From: Pseudomonas migulae NBRC 103157
GTDB taxonomy: Bacteria; Pseudomonadota; Gammaproteobacteria; Pseudomonadales; Pseudomonadaceae
Direction of reading: 5' to 3'
Assembly (NCBI RefSeq): GCF_002091715.1
Contig: NZ_BDAG01000012.1
Coordinates: forward strand, 1 to 64,000
Length of the DNA stretch: 64,000 bases
Of this stretch, positions 1-10,431 are shown piece by piece; the stretch's first letter is position 1, and every line of letters starts with the position of its first letter. The notes beneath the pieces are model-generated. The model had not been told where the DNA came from. It ran no database searches and saw nothing but the letters and a program-made list of their open reading frames with translations. Position numbers and translations under genes: made by a program.

Positions 1-68
1 CGATTGGTCCTGCGCCCGCCATTACTGGTACAAAACCCGTTCCTGTTGTGACGCCGGAGAACCTTGCA

Positions 69-2178
<2,110 letters not shown>

Positions 2179-2179
2179 A

Positions 2180-2860
2180 ATGACTCTATCGAGTGCCGAC
2201 TTTTCCGCGATCTGGCTGACCCTGAAACTCGCGTCCCTGACGACGGTTATCCTGCTGATCATCGGCACTCCGATTGCGTTATGGCTGTCGCGCACCCAGT
2301 CCTGGTTGCGCGGCCCGGTCGGGGCGATCGTCGCCCTGCCCTTGGTGTTGCCGCCTACGGTGATTGGCTTTTATCTGTTGCTGGCGCTCGGCCCTAATGG
2401 CTTTGTCGGCCACTTCACCCAGTCATTGGGGCTCGGCACCCTGACCTTCAGTTTTGCGGGGTTGGTGATCGGTTCGGTGCTCTATTCGATGCCGTTCGTG
2501 GTCCAGCCGCTGCAGAACGCTTTTTCTGCCATCGGCACCCGCCCGCTGGAAGTGGCCGCGACCTTGCGCGCCAATCCCTGGGACACTTTTTTCAGTGTGA
2601 TCCTGCCGCTGGCCCGACCGGGTTTCATCACCGCTGCGATTCTCGGTTTCGCCCACACCGTCGGCGAGTTCGGTGTGGTGTTGATGATCGGCGGCAATAT
2701 TCCCGACAAGACCCGCGTGGTCTCGGTACAAATCTACGATCACGTCGAAGCCATGGAATATGCCCAGGCCCATTGGCTGTCCGGGGCGATGCTGGTGTTC
2801 TCGTTTGCCGTGTTGCTGGCGCTCTACTCCAGCCGCAAAACCAAAGCGGGCTGGAGCTGA
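2180..2860 (+). CDS. modB: Molybdate ABC transporter permease
   Basis: A 226-residue inner-membrane permease with about five to six hydrophobic helices, the channel for molybdate. The permease coupling loop is visible as [25 protein letters not shown] near residues 130-155, and [17 protein letters not shown] is typical of ModB. The ATG at 2180 lies immediately after the modA stop, so translation is coupled; a longer in-frame reading into modA was rejected. Molybdate feeds molybdenum cofactor enzymes such as nitrate reductase. Confidence 0.95.
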   Translation: MTLSSADFSAIWLTLKLASLTTVILLIIGTPIALWLSRTQSWLRGPVGAIVALPLVLPPTVIGFYLLLALGPNGFVGHFTQSLGLGTLTFSFAGLVIGSVLYSMPFVVQPLQNAFSAIGTRPLEVAATLRANPWDTFFSVILPLARPGFITAAILGFAHTVGEFGVVLMIGGNIPDKTRVVSVQIYDHVEAMEYAQAHWLSGAMLVFSFAVLLALYSSRKTKAGWS

Positions 2861-2863
2861 TTG

Positions 2864-3943
2864 ATGATTCATACCCGTCTGAAACTGAACTACCCGGGGT
2901 TCGTCCTGGATGTGGATTTGCAACTGCCGGGCCGTGGCGTCACCGCGCTTTACGGCCACTCAGGCTCGGGCAAGACCACCTGCCTGCGCTGCATCGCTGG
3001 CCTTGAACGAGCGGAAAACGGATTTATCCAGGTCAACGATGAAGTCTGGCAAGACAGCGACAGGAAGATTTTCGTCGCGCCGCACAAACGCGCGCTCGGT
3101 TATGTCTTTCAGGAAGCCAGTCTGTTTCCACATCTGTCGGTACTGGCGAATCTGCAATTCGGTCTCAGGCGAATCCCGAAACAACAACGCCGGGTCGACA
3201 TGGCTCACGCGACTGAACTGCTGGGCATCGGCCATCTGCTGGATCGTCACCCACAAAACCTTTCCGGCGGCGAACGGCAGCGCATCGGCATCGCCCGAGC
3301 CCTGCTGACCAGCCCGAAGCTGTTACTGATGGACGAACCGCTGGCCGCACTGGATTCGCAACGCAAAAGCGAAATCCTGCCGTACCTGCAACGGTTGCAC
3401 GACGACCTGGACATTCCGGTGTTGTACGTCAGTCACTCCCAGGATGAAGTGGCGCGACTGGCCGACCACATCGTCCTGCTCAGCCACGGCAAGGCACTGG
3501 CCAGCGGCTCTATCGGTGAAACCCTGGCCCGCCTCGACTTGCCATTGGCGCTGGGCGATGACGCTGGCGTCGTGATCGAGGGCCATGTCAGTACTTATGA
3601 CGCGGACTATCAATTACTGACCCTGCAATTACCCGGCACCGCACTGAACATTCGCGTGGCACACACCCCGATGGACGCCGGCCAGGCGCTTCGCTGCAAG
3701 GTTCAGGCGCGTGATGTCAGCCTGAGCCTGCAAAGCGTCGAACACAGCAGCATCCTCAACCGTCTGCCGGTGACGGTGGTCAGCGAAATGGGCGCGGACA
3801 ATGCCGCCCACGTGCTGATTCGACTGGACGCGGCCGGTACGCCGCTGCTGGCACGGATCACCCGCTACTCCCGGGATCAATTGAACGTGCACCCCGGCCA
3901 GCAACTCTGGGCGCAGATCAAAGCGGTGGCGGTGCTGGCGTAA
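2864..3943 (+). CDS. modC: Molybdate ABC transporter ATPase
   Basis: A 359-residue ATPase energising molybdate import. It shows Walker A (GHSGSGKTT, about residues 32-40), the ABC signature [16 protein letters not shown], Walker [14 protein letters not shown] and the H-loop histidine in YVSHSQDE. The last 70 residues form a MOP (molybdopterin-binding-like) domain, which in ModC senses oxyanion. The ATG at 2864 has GGAG at 2853-2856; a TTG three bases earlier is less likely. Last gene of the operon. Confidence 0.95.
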   Translation: MIHTRLKLNYPGFVLDVDLQLPGRGVTALYGHSGSGKTTCLRCIAGLERAENGFIQVNDEVWQDSDRKIFVAPHKRALGYVFQEASLFPHLSVLANLQFGLRRIPKQQRRVDMAHATELLGIGHLLDRHPQNLSGGERQRIGIARALLTSPKLLLMDEPLAALDSQRKSEILPYLQRLHDDLDIPVLYVSHSQDEVARLADHIVLLSHGKALASGSIGETLARLDLPLALGDDAGVVIEGHVSTYDADYQLLTLQLPGTALNIRVAHTPMDAGQALRCKVQARDVSLSLQSVEHSSILNRLPVTVVSEMGADNAAHVLIRLDAAGTPLLARITRYSRDQLNVHPGQQLWAQIKAVAVLA

Positions 3944-4018
3944 ATCCGCCGGCACGTCTGCAAAGGCGTGCGGTCAATGGCTGTAACGGCCCCTGATTCG
4001 TTGCCAAGGATTACCGCC

Positions 4019-5059
4019 ATGCCCGATTCCGCATTGCCCGACGTGCTGCCGCCCGACCTGCACTACGTCGACGATACCCAGCCCGGCATCACTCGCAAGA
4101 AACTGCGCGGCAAGTTTTGCTACTTCGAACCCACGGGTCAGCGCATCACCGATCCGGATGAAATCAAGCGCATCAACGCCCTCGCCGTGCCCCCGGCCTA
4201 CACCGACGTATGGATCTGCGCCGACCCGCGCGGGCATCTGCAAGCCACCGGCCGCGATGCCCGGGGGCGCAAACAATACCGTTATCACCCGCGCTGGCGC
4301 GAAGTGCGTGATGCCGATAAATACTCGCGCCTGCGGGACTTCGGGCAGGCCCTGCCGAAGCTGCGCAAACAGCTTGAGACGCTGTTGGAGGCGCCGGGTT
4401 TCAGCCGCGACAAAGTCATGGCCACAGTCATTACCCTGCTGGATGCGACGCTGATCCGGGTCGGCAATACGCAGTACGCGCGGGACAACCGTTCCTATGG
4501 GTTGACCACCCTGCGCAACCGTCACGTCGAGGTCAACGGCAGTGCGATCCGGTTCCAGTTCCGTGGCAAGAGCGGTGTCGAACACCAGATCACCGTGAAA
4601 GACCGGCGCCTGGCGCGGATCATCAAACGCTGCCAGGAAATTCCCGGGCAAAATCTGTTTCAGTACCTGGATGAGAACGGTGAACGGCACACCGTCAGCT
4701 CCTCCGACGTGAATGCCTACCTGCAAACCCTGACCGGCGCTGATTTCACCGCCAAGGATTACCGTACCTGGGCCGGCAGCGCACTGGCGTTGGCGGTGCT
4801 GCGCGAATTGCAGTGGGAACCGGAGTCGGATGCCAAGCGTCATGTGGTGGAGATGGTCAAGAACGTTGCCAGGCAACTGGGCAACACCCCGGCAGTCTGT
4901 CGCAAATGCTACATCCACCCGGCAGTGCTCGAAGGTTTTCTACTGGGGGCATTGGCCGAGTTGCCGCGCCCGAGACCCCGCAAAGGCCTCAGGGCCGAAG
5001 AAGTCGGGCTGGCGATGTACCTGGAACGGATGATCGAAGCGTCTCAACCGACGAACTGA
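4019..5059 (+). CDS. DNA topoisomerase IB (poxvirus-type)
   Basis: About 346 residues, the usual size for bacterial poxvirus-like type IB topoisomerases, which relax supercoils through a 3'-phosphotyrosyl intermediate. Visible family blocks are KLRGKFCYFEPTGQ, NALAVPPAYTDVWICADP, GRKQYRYHPRWRE, the catalytic core KDYRTWAGSALA and, near the C-terminus, CRKCYIHPAVLEGF, whose tyrosine is the expected nucleophile. The ATG at 4019 has AAGGA 8 bases upstream; a GTG at 3968 and an ATG at 3977 in frame are alternatives. It stands alone and its cellular role in Pseudomonas is not established. Confidence 0.9.
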   Translation: MPDSALPDVLPPDLHYVDDTQPGITRKKLRGKFCYFEPTGQRITDPDEIKRINALAVPPAYTDVWICADPRGHLQATGRDARGRKQYRYHPRWREVRDADKYSRLRDFGQALPKLRKQLETLLEAPGFSRDKVMATVITLLDATLIRVGNTQYARDNRSYGLTTLRNRHVEVNGSAIRFQFRGKSGVEHQITVKDRRLARIIKRCQEIPGQNLFQYLDENGERHTVSSSDVNAYLQTLTGADFTAKDYRTWAGSALALAVLRELQWEPESDAKRHVVEMVKNVARQLGNTPAVCRKCYIHPAVLEGFLLGALAELPRPRPRKGLRAEEVGLAMYLERMIEASQPTN

Positions 5060-5071
5060 CCTGTCCATTTT

Positions 5072-5099
5072 TTGCACGATCGCGAATGGCTTCTATAGT
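5072..5099 (+). promoter_or_regulatory. Sigma-70 type promoter
   Basis: TTGCAC at 5072-5077 and TATAGT at 5094-5099 are separated by 16 bases. The implied transcript start near 5106 lies just before the small gene starting at 5131 and argues against a start at 5086. Confidence 0.5.
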
Positions 5100-5130
5100 T
5101 GATGTGACAGAAATTAGCTTCGGTGACGCC

Positions 5131-5352
5131 ATGGAAGACATTTTCGTTGTGCAGCGCTGCAACAAGATCATCATTCATGGTCGCCGAGCCGGGGAAGCCG
5201 GTCATCCACCACCCGACGCTAAAGTCTGGTATCGCATCGCCGATACCCGCACCCGTGGTTTCATCGGCGACGGCTATGAAGCTGAAGAAGATGCCCAACG
5301 CGTCTGCCGTCAACTCAACGCCCGATCGCAGGTGACGGCCCGACAAGGCTGA
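5131..5352 (+). CDS. Small conserved-type protein of unknown function (73 aa)
   Basis: I do not recognise a named family. The sequence MEDIFVVQRCNKIIIHGRR followed by KVWYRIADTRTRGFIGDGYEAEEDAQRVCRQL reads as a compact alpha/beta protein with normal Pseudomonas composition. Start at 5131 is chosen because a promoter at 5072-5099 places the transcript start at about 5106 and GGTGA lies 4-8 bases ahead; an in-frame ATG at 5086 falls inside that promoter. No signal peptide or membrane segment. Function unknown. Confidence 0.65.
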   Translation: MEDIFVVQRCNKIIIHGRRAGEAGHPPPDAKVWYRIADTRTRGFIGDGYEAEEDAQRVCRQLNARSQVTARQG

Positions 5353-5368
5353 AGTCCGGGTCTATACT
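5340..5368 (+). promoter_or_regulatory. Possible promoter for a short leader RNA
   Basis: A good -10 element TATACT at 5363-5368 sits 17 bases after a poor -35 (CCGACA, 5340-5345). A transcript starting near 5375 would run into the hairpin terminator at 5405-5427 before the gene at 5467. Confidence 0.3.
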
Positions 5369-5404
5369 GAAATGGCTGAGGGACCAGCGACCCCATCGGC
5401 AGAA

Positions 5405-5427
5405 AGCTCGCTCCCAGCGGGCTTTTT
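5405..5427 (+). terminator. Intrinsic terminator or attenuator before the gene at 5467
   Basis: AGCTCGC and GCGGGCT form a seven-pair stem (one G-T) around TCCCA, followed by a T run. It lies only 40 bases ahead of the next start codon. Confidence 0.65.
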
Positions 5428-5466
5428 GTTACCAATTACCAGGTTTCTTGAACGGAGGTGTTTGCC

Positions 5467-5697
5467 ATGTCCGAAAAAGAGTCCATCACCACCCTGCTCA
5501 CCCTGCTTGATTCCCGCCAGGCTCGTTTGGCCGCGGCGTGCAAGGAAATCGCCGACTGGGTCGATCATCAAGGCGGCCACCCGACCGCCCTCAGAATTCG
5601 TGATCGCCTGAACGACATCGAGAAGGATGCACCACTGATTCGCAGCACGTTGTCCTCGCTCAAGCCTGTCGACCCGCCGCTGCCAAGGTTCAGATGA
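5467..5697 (+). CDS. Small soluble protein of unknown function (76 aa)
   Basis: Begins MSEKESITTLLTLLDSRQARL and is mostly helical and charged, without membrane segments or cysteine motifs except one Cys. The start is well supported: GGAGGTG at 5454-5460 lies 6 bases before the ATG at 5467. An intrinsic terminator at 5405-5427 stands directly upstream, so expression may depend on read-through. Family not recognised. Confidence 0.65.
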   Translation: MSEKESITTLLTLLDSRQARLAAACKEIADWVDHQGGHPTALRIRDRLNDIEKDAPLIRSTLSSLKPVDPPLPRFR

Positions 5698-5803
5698 GAT
5701 TCGATCTGGACCCCGGATACGCGAACACGGTCTGATGGGCGCATGAACGGCGACGTTTTCGTCACCGTGCGTGTACTTGCCTGATCATTACTGCTGAAAC
5801 CCA

Positions 5804-5828
5804 CCCGACCTGGCGTCGGGATTTTTTT
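5804..5828 (+). terminator. Intrinsic terminator
   Basis: CCCGAC / GTCGGG stem with a five-base loop, followed by ATTTTTTT. It probably ends transcription of the small gene at 5467-5697. The 5698-5988 gap otherwise holds a second terminator and no recognisable gene. Confidence 0.75.
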
Positions 5829-5898
5829 GCCCGGCCATTTCACACAGCGTTCACAAATCAAGCCGTACAGTGAACCCACTCCTTTTGATGAACCCCTT

Positions 5899-5926
5899 GG
5901 CCCGCCCGCATGCGGGCCATTTTTTT
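5899..5926 (+). terminator. Second intrinsic terminator
   Basis: GGCCCGC / GCGGGCC stem with a six-base loop followed by A then seven T residues after AT. It contains the perfect palindrome GCCCGCATGCGGGC. It lies 80 bases after another terminator and 63 bases before the gene at 5989. Confidence 0.7.
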
Positions 5927-5988
5927 GCCCGCCGAACGTCACTGCTTGCGGAGGGTCCAACGATTACACGTCACCAAGGAGGCGTCTG

Positions 5989-6273
5989 ATGGTTACTCAC
6001 TTCAAAGTTGGCGGGCATCTGGCCTGCGGTCACAAAGGAAGCAAGCTCACCTCAACCACTGAACTGACCCGGGTGAAATGCAGAAGCTGCCGTAACACCG
6101 ATGCGTTCAAGGATGCGCGCAAAGACCAGCGAAACGCTGCACGCCGCGCCGCACGCAAAGCCAAAGTCACTCACACTGCCAATGACTGGCGCGCTGCGTG
6201 GGTCCAGCGGCTGACCGCGATGCACGGGCTGCAACGATTGCCCCGTGGCTTTACCGGTCAACCTTTCGTTTAA
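5989..6273 (+). CDS. Small basic protein with a possible zinc-binding Cys/His knuckle (94 aa)
   Basis: The N-terminal half has HLACGH at about residues 9-14 and KCRSC at about 32-36, a C-x-H / C-x2-C spacing compatible with one metal site. The centre (KDARKDQRNAARRAARKAK) is strongly basic, suggesting nucleic-acid binding. AAGGAGG at 5976-5982 fixes the ATG at 5989. Its stop codon overlaps the stop of the convergent TetR gene. Family not recognised; the DNA- or RNA-binding idea is inference from composition. Confidence 0.6.
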   Translation: MVTHFKVGGHLACGHKGSKLTSTTELTRVKCRSCRNTDAFKDARKDQRNAARRAARKAKVTHTANDWRAAWVQRLTAMHGLQRLPRGFTGQPFV

Positions 6274-6980
6274 CGCACAGGCCTGGCGGTTGCGACGCCC
6301 TTCGTCCCAGCCGCCAACCCCGCTATTTCGCGCAAAGACATTCGCTTGAACGCCTCGACCAGTGCGCGTCCTTCTTCGGGTGCACAAGAAATGGCCAGGC
6401 GCACGGTCGCTTCGCCCAGGTGCCAGATCAAAAATGCCGAGGCCTGAACCTGCCCCGCGTCACTGCCTGGATACACCCGCAGAATCACGTCAGCCAATAG
6501 CCCGCCGGCAATCCGGCTTTCCTGCAGCTCCAGCGCCATGAGTTGTTTGTCTGCCTGCATGCCCGACCAGATGTCGCGCATTGCCGGTGTCGCCCGCACG
6601 ATCTCGTAATACTCGTCCAGCAACGCTGAAAAGGCCGCCTGCAGCCCTTGCGCGTCTTCAACCGCCACCAGCGCGGCTTCGATACAGCGACGGCTTTCGG
6701 CGTTGTAGCGCTCTGCCAAGGTCTGTATGACCGAACTTTTGTCGGGAAAGTACTGATAGAGCGAGCCGATCGAAATACCGCAGCACTCTGCGATTTCACT
6801 CATTTTTAGCTGATCGCTGCCTTTGCTCGCAGTCAATTGCGTCGCCGCCGTCAGGATTCGCTCCTGACGCTCGCGACTGCGCTGCTGTGTGGGATTGCGC
6901 CGGGCCGGCTCGGAGACCGGCAGTTCGACGACTTCGGTGGTTTTTTTGGGCACTTGACGCGCTCTCCCAATCAATAACAT
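6270..6980 (-). CDS. TetR/AcrR family regulator of the adjacent NmrA-like gene
   Basis: A 236-residue dimeric repressor type protein. The TetR helix-turn-helix is clear at about residues 38-85 (RILTAATQLTASKGSDQLKMSEIA, then GISIGSLYQYFPDKSSVI). The C-terminal ligand domain is variable and gives no ligand. Start at 6980 has AGGTGAG 8 bases ahead. It is divergent from the NmrA-like gene at 7110, and the shared region holds a perfect inverted repeat, so it very likely represses that gene. Its 3' end overlaps the convergent gene by a few bases. Confidence 0.88.
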   Translation of the reverse strand: MLLIGRARQVPKKTTEVVELPVSEPARRNPTQQRSRERQERILTAATQLTASKGSDQLKMSEIAECCGISIGSLYQYFPDKSSVIQTLAERYNAESRRCIEAALVAVEDAQGLQAAFSALLDEYYEIVRATPAMRDIWSGMQADKQLMALELQESRIAGGLLADVILRVYPGSDAGQVQASAFLIWHLGEATVRLAISCAPEEGRALVEAFKRMSLREIAGLAAGTKGVATARPVR

Positions 6981-7033
6981 GACATAGGCTCACCTTAGCA
7001 CTGCCCGTACGTCAGTTTCATCGATTCTACCGG

Positions 7034-7074
7034 TTGACGTTAAAACATGAGGATTTATCATGTTTAAAACATGA
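7034..7074 (+). promoter_or_regulatory. Promoter with overlapping TetR-type operator
   Basis: TTGACG (7034-7039) and TATCAT (7056-7061) are 16 bases apart. AAACATGA (7043-7050) and TCATGTTT (7058-7065) form a perfect 8-7-8 inverted repeat covering the spacer and -10; a third direct copy AAACATGA lies at 7067-7074. Confidence 0.65.
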
Positions 7075-7109
7075 GCATTACTCACATCAAGTCAATGGAG
7101 ATGAACACG

Positions 7110-7946
7110 ATGAAAACCACCCAGGAAACGATCCTGATTCTCGGCGCAACGGGCAAAACCGGCAGGCGAATTGCTCAGCGATTGCAAGCGAACGGAGTGC
7201 CTGTGCGCCTGGGCTCTCGAGGAGCAAATCCGGCTTTCGACTGGGAGGATCGAAGCACGTGGGCAGCCGCGCTCGATGGCGTTCGCGCTGCCTACATCTC
7301 GTTTCAGCCAGACCTCGCAGTACCCGGCGCCGTTGAGACCGTGCAGGCATTCACCGATCAGGCGGTCAAGAGTGGCGTCCGCAAACTGGTGCTACTGTCG
7401 GGGCGCGGCGAAGTTGAAGCGGAACAAGCCGAACGCGTCGTTCAGAACAGCGGGGCCGACTGGACCATCCTGCGGGCCAGCTGGTTCTTCCAGAACTTCA
7501 GCGAGGCCCACTTTCTCGAACCGATTCTGCTGGGTGAACTCGCCCTCCCCGTCGGCAACATCGCCGAACCCTTTGTCGACGTGGAAGACATTGCCGAGAT
7601 CGCGGTTGAAGCGCTGACCAAACCGGGACACGCAGGCCAACTGTATGAACTGACGGGGCCGCGAGCATTGACCTTCGCGGAGGCCGTCGCTGAAATTGCC
7701 CGTGAGACGCAAAGGGACATTGCGTTCGTTGCAGTACCGCCGGACGCCTATCGTCAGGCGCTGGAACAGGCACAGCTACCCGCCGAATTGACCGACTTGG
7801 TGCTTTATCTTTTCAGCACCTTACTCGACGGCCGCAATACGCCGGTGGCCGATGGCGTACAACGTGCTCTGGGTCGCCCGGCGCGGGACTTCAGCGACTA
7901 TGTTCGACGCACTGCCGCCACGGGTGTATGGGCACGCGAAGATTAA
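7110..7946 (+). CDS. NmrA-like NAD(P)-binding oxidoreductase
   Basis: About 278 residues with an N-terminal Rossmann nucleotide-binding motif ILGATGKTGRRIAQRL and the atypical-SDR layout of the NmrA/NAD(P)H:quinone reductase family (VRKLVLLSGRGEVEAEQAERVVQNSGADWTILR, split over about residues 90-125). The usual SDR Tyr-x3-Lys pair is absent, as is common in NmrA-like proteins that act as redox sensors or quinone/ azo reductases. ATG at 7110 has GGAG 9 bases upstream; earlier in-frame ATGs lie over the operator. Controlled by the divergent TetR gene. Substrate unknown. Confidence 0.82.
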   Translation: MKTTQETILILGATGKTGRRIAQRLQANGVPVRLGSRGANPAFDWEDRSTWAAALDGVRAAYISFQPDLAVPGAVETVQAFTDQAVKSGVRKLVLLSGRGEVEAEQAERVVQNSGADWTILRASWFFQNFSEAHFLEPILLGELALPVGNIAEPFVDVEDIAEIAVEALTKPGHAGQLYELTGPRALTFAEAVAEIARETQRDIAFVAVPPDAYRQALEQAQLPAELTDLVLYLFSTLLDGRNTPVADGVQRALGRPARDFSDYVRRTAATGVWARED

Positions 7947-8117
7947 TATTGAAGCGCACTGAGCAGTCATGAAGCCATTCGGTGTGCATCAGCCTTCACT
8001 CAACTGATGCACACTGGATTCGTCAGTGACAAGCGGACGCCGAGCTTTAAGACGACATAGGTCTTTTTGGCGACAAACCGATTCCTCGACTAGGATTTCT
8101 AACGCACCGGAAACGCG

Positions 8118-8133
8118 CCAAACCTTAGTTTGG
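8118..8133 (+). promoter_or_regulatory. Short inverted repeat in a gene leader
   Basis: CCAAAC-CTTA-GTTTGG lies 10 bases before the ribosome site of the gene at 8155. It may be a regulator site or a leader hairpin; there is no T run. The 7947-8154 gap shows nothing else clear. Confidence 0.35.
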
Positions 8134-8154
8134 AGACTGATCAAGGAGAGATGA

Positions 8155-8337
8155 ATGTCAGCGATTCGTATGGCGGAGAAAACCTACCGCACCTATTCCA
8201 GCCCGATCTTGCTGGAGCTTAAGGAGAGAGAGCATCAGCTGGAGCCGACAGATCGCCAGGCACTGCAAAATATTCTGGTGGAGAGACGGCTCGTTGACAT
8301 CGGCAGCCCTACCGGCGTCGAACGGCGCGGGAAATAG
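8155..8337 (+). CDS. Small protein of unknown function (60 aa)
   Basis: A short hydrophilic protein (MSAIRMAEKTYRTYSS..., C-terminal ILVERRLVDIG). AAGGAG at 8143-8148 gives good support for the ATG at 8155. It converges on the histidine-kinase gene. No family recognised and no membrane or signal segment seen. Confidence 0.55.
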   Translation: MSAIRMAEKTYRTYSSPILLELKEREHQLEPTDRQALQNILVERRLVDIGSPTGVERRGK

Positions 8338-8393
8338 AAAGCGATCAGCCTTGGAACAAGGGAGAGCTTGTAGGGCAACAATGATCGGCAGCG

Positions 8394-9761
8394 TCAAAAA
8401 CCATGGAATTCCAACGTAGCGCACAATCCCTTCGAGGTGCGATTTTCTAACCGAATCTGTCCTCCCAGGCGAGCGGCGATCGCCTGGACGATGTTCAAAC
8501 CCAAACCCGCCCCCTGATCATTGCCACGGCTGTAGAAACGCTCGAAAAGCCGATCACGGTCCCCCTCGTTAATCCCCGGTCCTTCGTCCTCGACAGACAG
8601 TTCGTAGTGATCGGCTTTTTTACTCAGCCTTACCGTGATCAAGCCGTTCTTCGGAGAAAAAGTTGCTGCGTTGGTCACCAGATTGTTCAAGGCGATATCG
8701 ATGGCTGCGGAATCGACTCTGACAGGGCCGATATCGTCGCTGACATCGAAAGCCAGCTCGAGCCCCTTGTTCAACAACCAGGGTGTCAACTGAACCAGGC
8801 TAGCGCGCACGGAGGCAACCAGATCGATGGTGGGGGGCGTATGCATCGCTGATTGCGGTTCTAGTCGAGCCATGGTCAGCAATTGGTTGACCAATCGGCT
8901 GGCACGGTCGACGCCAGCGATCAAATGTTCGAGGGACTCGCGGCGATCGTCTTCACTTCCCGCCTCCATCAGATTCTGTGCATGGACCCTGAGCACCGCT
9001 AATGGCGTACGCATTTCATGGGCGGCGTCAGCGATAAAGCGCCGCTCACGTCCCATCACTTCCTGAATCTGCGCGAGCATGCGGTTGAGGGCCGCTTGCA
9101 TGGGCTCAAGCTCAGTGGGCAACGGCGTCAGTTGCAAGGGTTCGAGTGAACCTGGATGCCGAGCCCGCAATGTCGCGGCCATATCGACCAACGGTTTCAA
9201 ACCCCAGCCGATCGCCAGCCAGATCATGCACGCCAACAACAAACTGCCCAGGATATTGGGCCCCAGCGTATGGCGTACGATGCGGTCCACCAGGTCCGAA
9301 CGCACGTCGTCTCGCTCGCCAACCCAGATGCGCAGGCCATTCTGTTTGTCTTCGAGCATGAACGCACGCCAATGACGGTTGTTCAGATCCACCACATCGC
9401 TGAATCCAGGCGTCCCCGGGGGCGTGCCGAAAGACGGCGCGCTGGCTGTATGCACCAGCACTTCACCCTTGGGACTCCAAACCTGGAAGGCAATCTTGGT
9501 TTCATAGGGGTGACCGTCGACTCTCGGCTCCGCTTCACTCAAGGCCTTGTTGAAGGCCTGATACAGATCGGCGTGTTCCTTGCTGGCCATGGGCATACGC
9601 ATGACCCCCTGCAGCAATCGAGCGTTCTGAGCCAGCTGAGCATCATAGACTTCGGCGATTTCGTGATTGCTGTCGTGCAGGTTGAGCACGCTCATCATCG
9701 CAATACCGGCGAGCAACAGGCCGATGATCAGCGTCAGGGTGCGACGCCTGATCGAAGTCAT
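8394..9761 (-). CDS. Sensor histidine kinase (QseC/PmrB-like)
   Basis: A 455-residue inner-membrane kinase. A first membrane helix lies at about residues 8-27, a periplasmic sensing region of about 140 residues follows, then a second helix (LGSLLLACMIWLAIGWGL). HisKA carries the phospho-accepting histidine in AAHEMRTPLAVL; the ATPase domain shows N box NNLVTNAATFSP, G1 DEGPGI and G2 GAGLGLNIV. Its start overlaps the response-regulator stop by 4 bases, so the pair is co-translated. It is the last gene of a seven-gene operon, suggesting it senses a product or stress tied to that pathway. Confidence 0.92.
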   Translation of the reverse strand: MTSIRRRTLTLIIGLLLAGIAMMSVLNLHDSNHEIAEVYDAQLAQNARLLQGVMRMPMASKEHADLYQAFNKALSEAEPRVDGHPYETKIAFQVWSPKGEVLVHTASAPSFGTPPGTPGFSDVVDLNNRHWRAFMLEDKQNGLRIWVGERDDVRSDLVDRIVRHTLGPNILGSLLLACMIWLAIGWGLKPLVDMAATLRARHPGSLEPLQLTPLPTELEPMQAALNRMLAQIQEVMGRERRFIADAAHEMRTPLAVLRVHAQNLMEAGSEDDRRESLEHLIAGVDRASRLVNQLLTMARLEPQSAMHTPPTIDLVASVRASLVQLTPWLLNKGLELAFDVSDDIGPVRVDSAAIDIALNNLVTNAATFSPKNGLITVRLSKKADHYELSVEDEGPGINEGDRDRLFERFYSRGNDQGAGLGLNIVQAIAARLGGQIRLENRTSKGLCATLEFHGF

Positions 9762-10420
9762 CGGCGCTCCTCTACCAGATAGCCGACTCCACGGATGGTG
9801 CGAATCAAGTCGGTGGAGAATTTCTTGCGCAAGTGATGGATATGCACTTCCAGGGTATTGCTCTCGGCCTCCTCGCTCCAGCCATAGAGCAATTGCATCA
9901 AGTGATCGCGGGTCATGACTCGCCCCGGTGGCGAGAGCAATTCATGGAGCAACTGATACTCCTTGGGCGTCAGCGCCACCGGCTCCCCCCGATAGCTGAC
10001 TTGCTGAGTACCGGGATTAAGGCTGATGCCGGCGTGTTCGATCAACACCTGGGCGCGCCCGGCGCTGCGCCGCAGCAACGCTCGCAGGCGAGCCTTGAGC
10101 TCAGCCAGATCGAAGGGTTTGATCAGGTAATCGTCAGCGCCGGCATCCAGTCCGGCGATACGGTCTTCGGTGGCATCCCGCGCGGTGAGGATCAGCACCG
10201 GCACGTTCGAGCCGCTGTCACGCAAACGCCGCAGCACCTCAAGGCCGTCCATGCGCGGCAAACCTAGGTCGAGCACCGCAAGATCGAAGTTTTCACTGAG
10301 CAGCGAGTGCAAGGCACTGCTGCCGTCTTCCACCCAGTCAACGGTATAACCTTCTCGACCCAGGGCCTGATGGATGCCTTCACCCAAAGCCACGTCATCC
10401 TCGATCAGTAATAAGCGCAC
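9758..10420 (-). CDS. OmpR-family response regulator (QseB/PmrA-like)
   Basis: A 220-residue two-domain regulator. The receiver domain has acidic residues EDD at 7-9, the phospho-acceptor aspartate in LAVLDLGLPRMDG and the lysine in DYLIKPFD. The C-terminal winged helix (about 125-218) shows LTPKEYQLLHELL and NTLEVHIHHLRKK, typical of QseB/PmrA. It begins 11 bases after the TPR-like gene, in the same operon, and is followed by its kinase. Paired 17-bp sites in the operon promoter resemble PmrA/QseB direct-repeat targets, so autoregulation is likely. Confidence 0.92.
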   Translation of the reverse strand: MRLLLIEDDVALGEGIHQALGREGYTVDWVEDGSSALHSLLSENFDLAVLDLGLPRMDGLEVLRRLRDSGSNVPVLILTARDATEDRIAGLDAGADDYLIKPFDLAELKARLRALLRRSAGRAQVLIEHAGISLNPGTQQVSYRGEPVALTPKEYQLLHELLSPPGRVMTRDHLMQLLYGWSEEAESNTLEVHIHHLRKKFSTDLIRTIRGVGYLVEERR

Positions 10421-10431
10421 ACGAACTCCTG

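Noticed and set aside
3974..4918. Long minus-strand frame opposite topoisomerase IB
   Set aside because: The plus-strand protein is clearly a real topoisomerase; the reverse frame lacks any recognisable domain.
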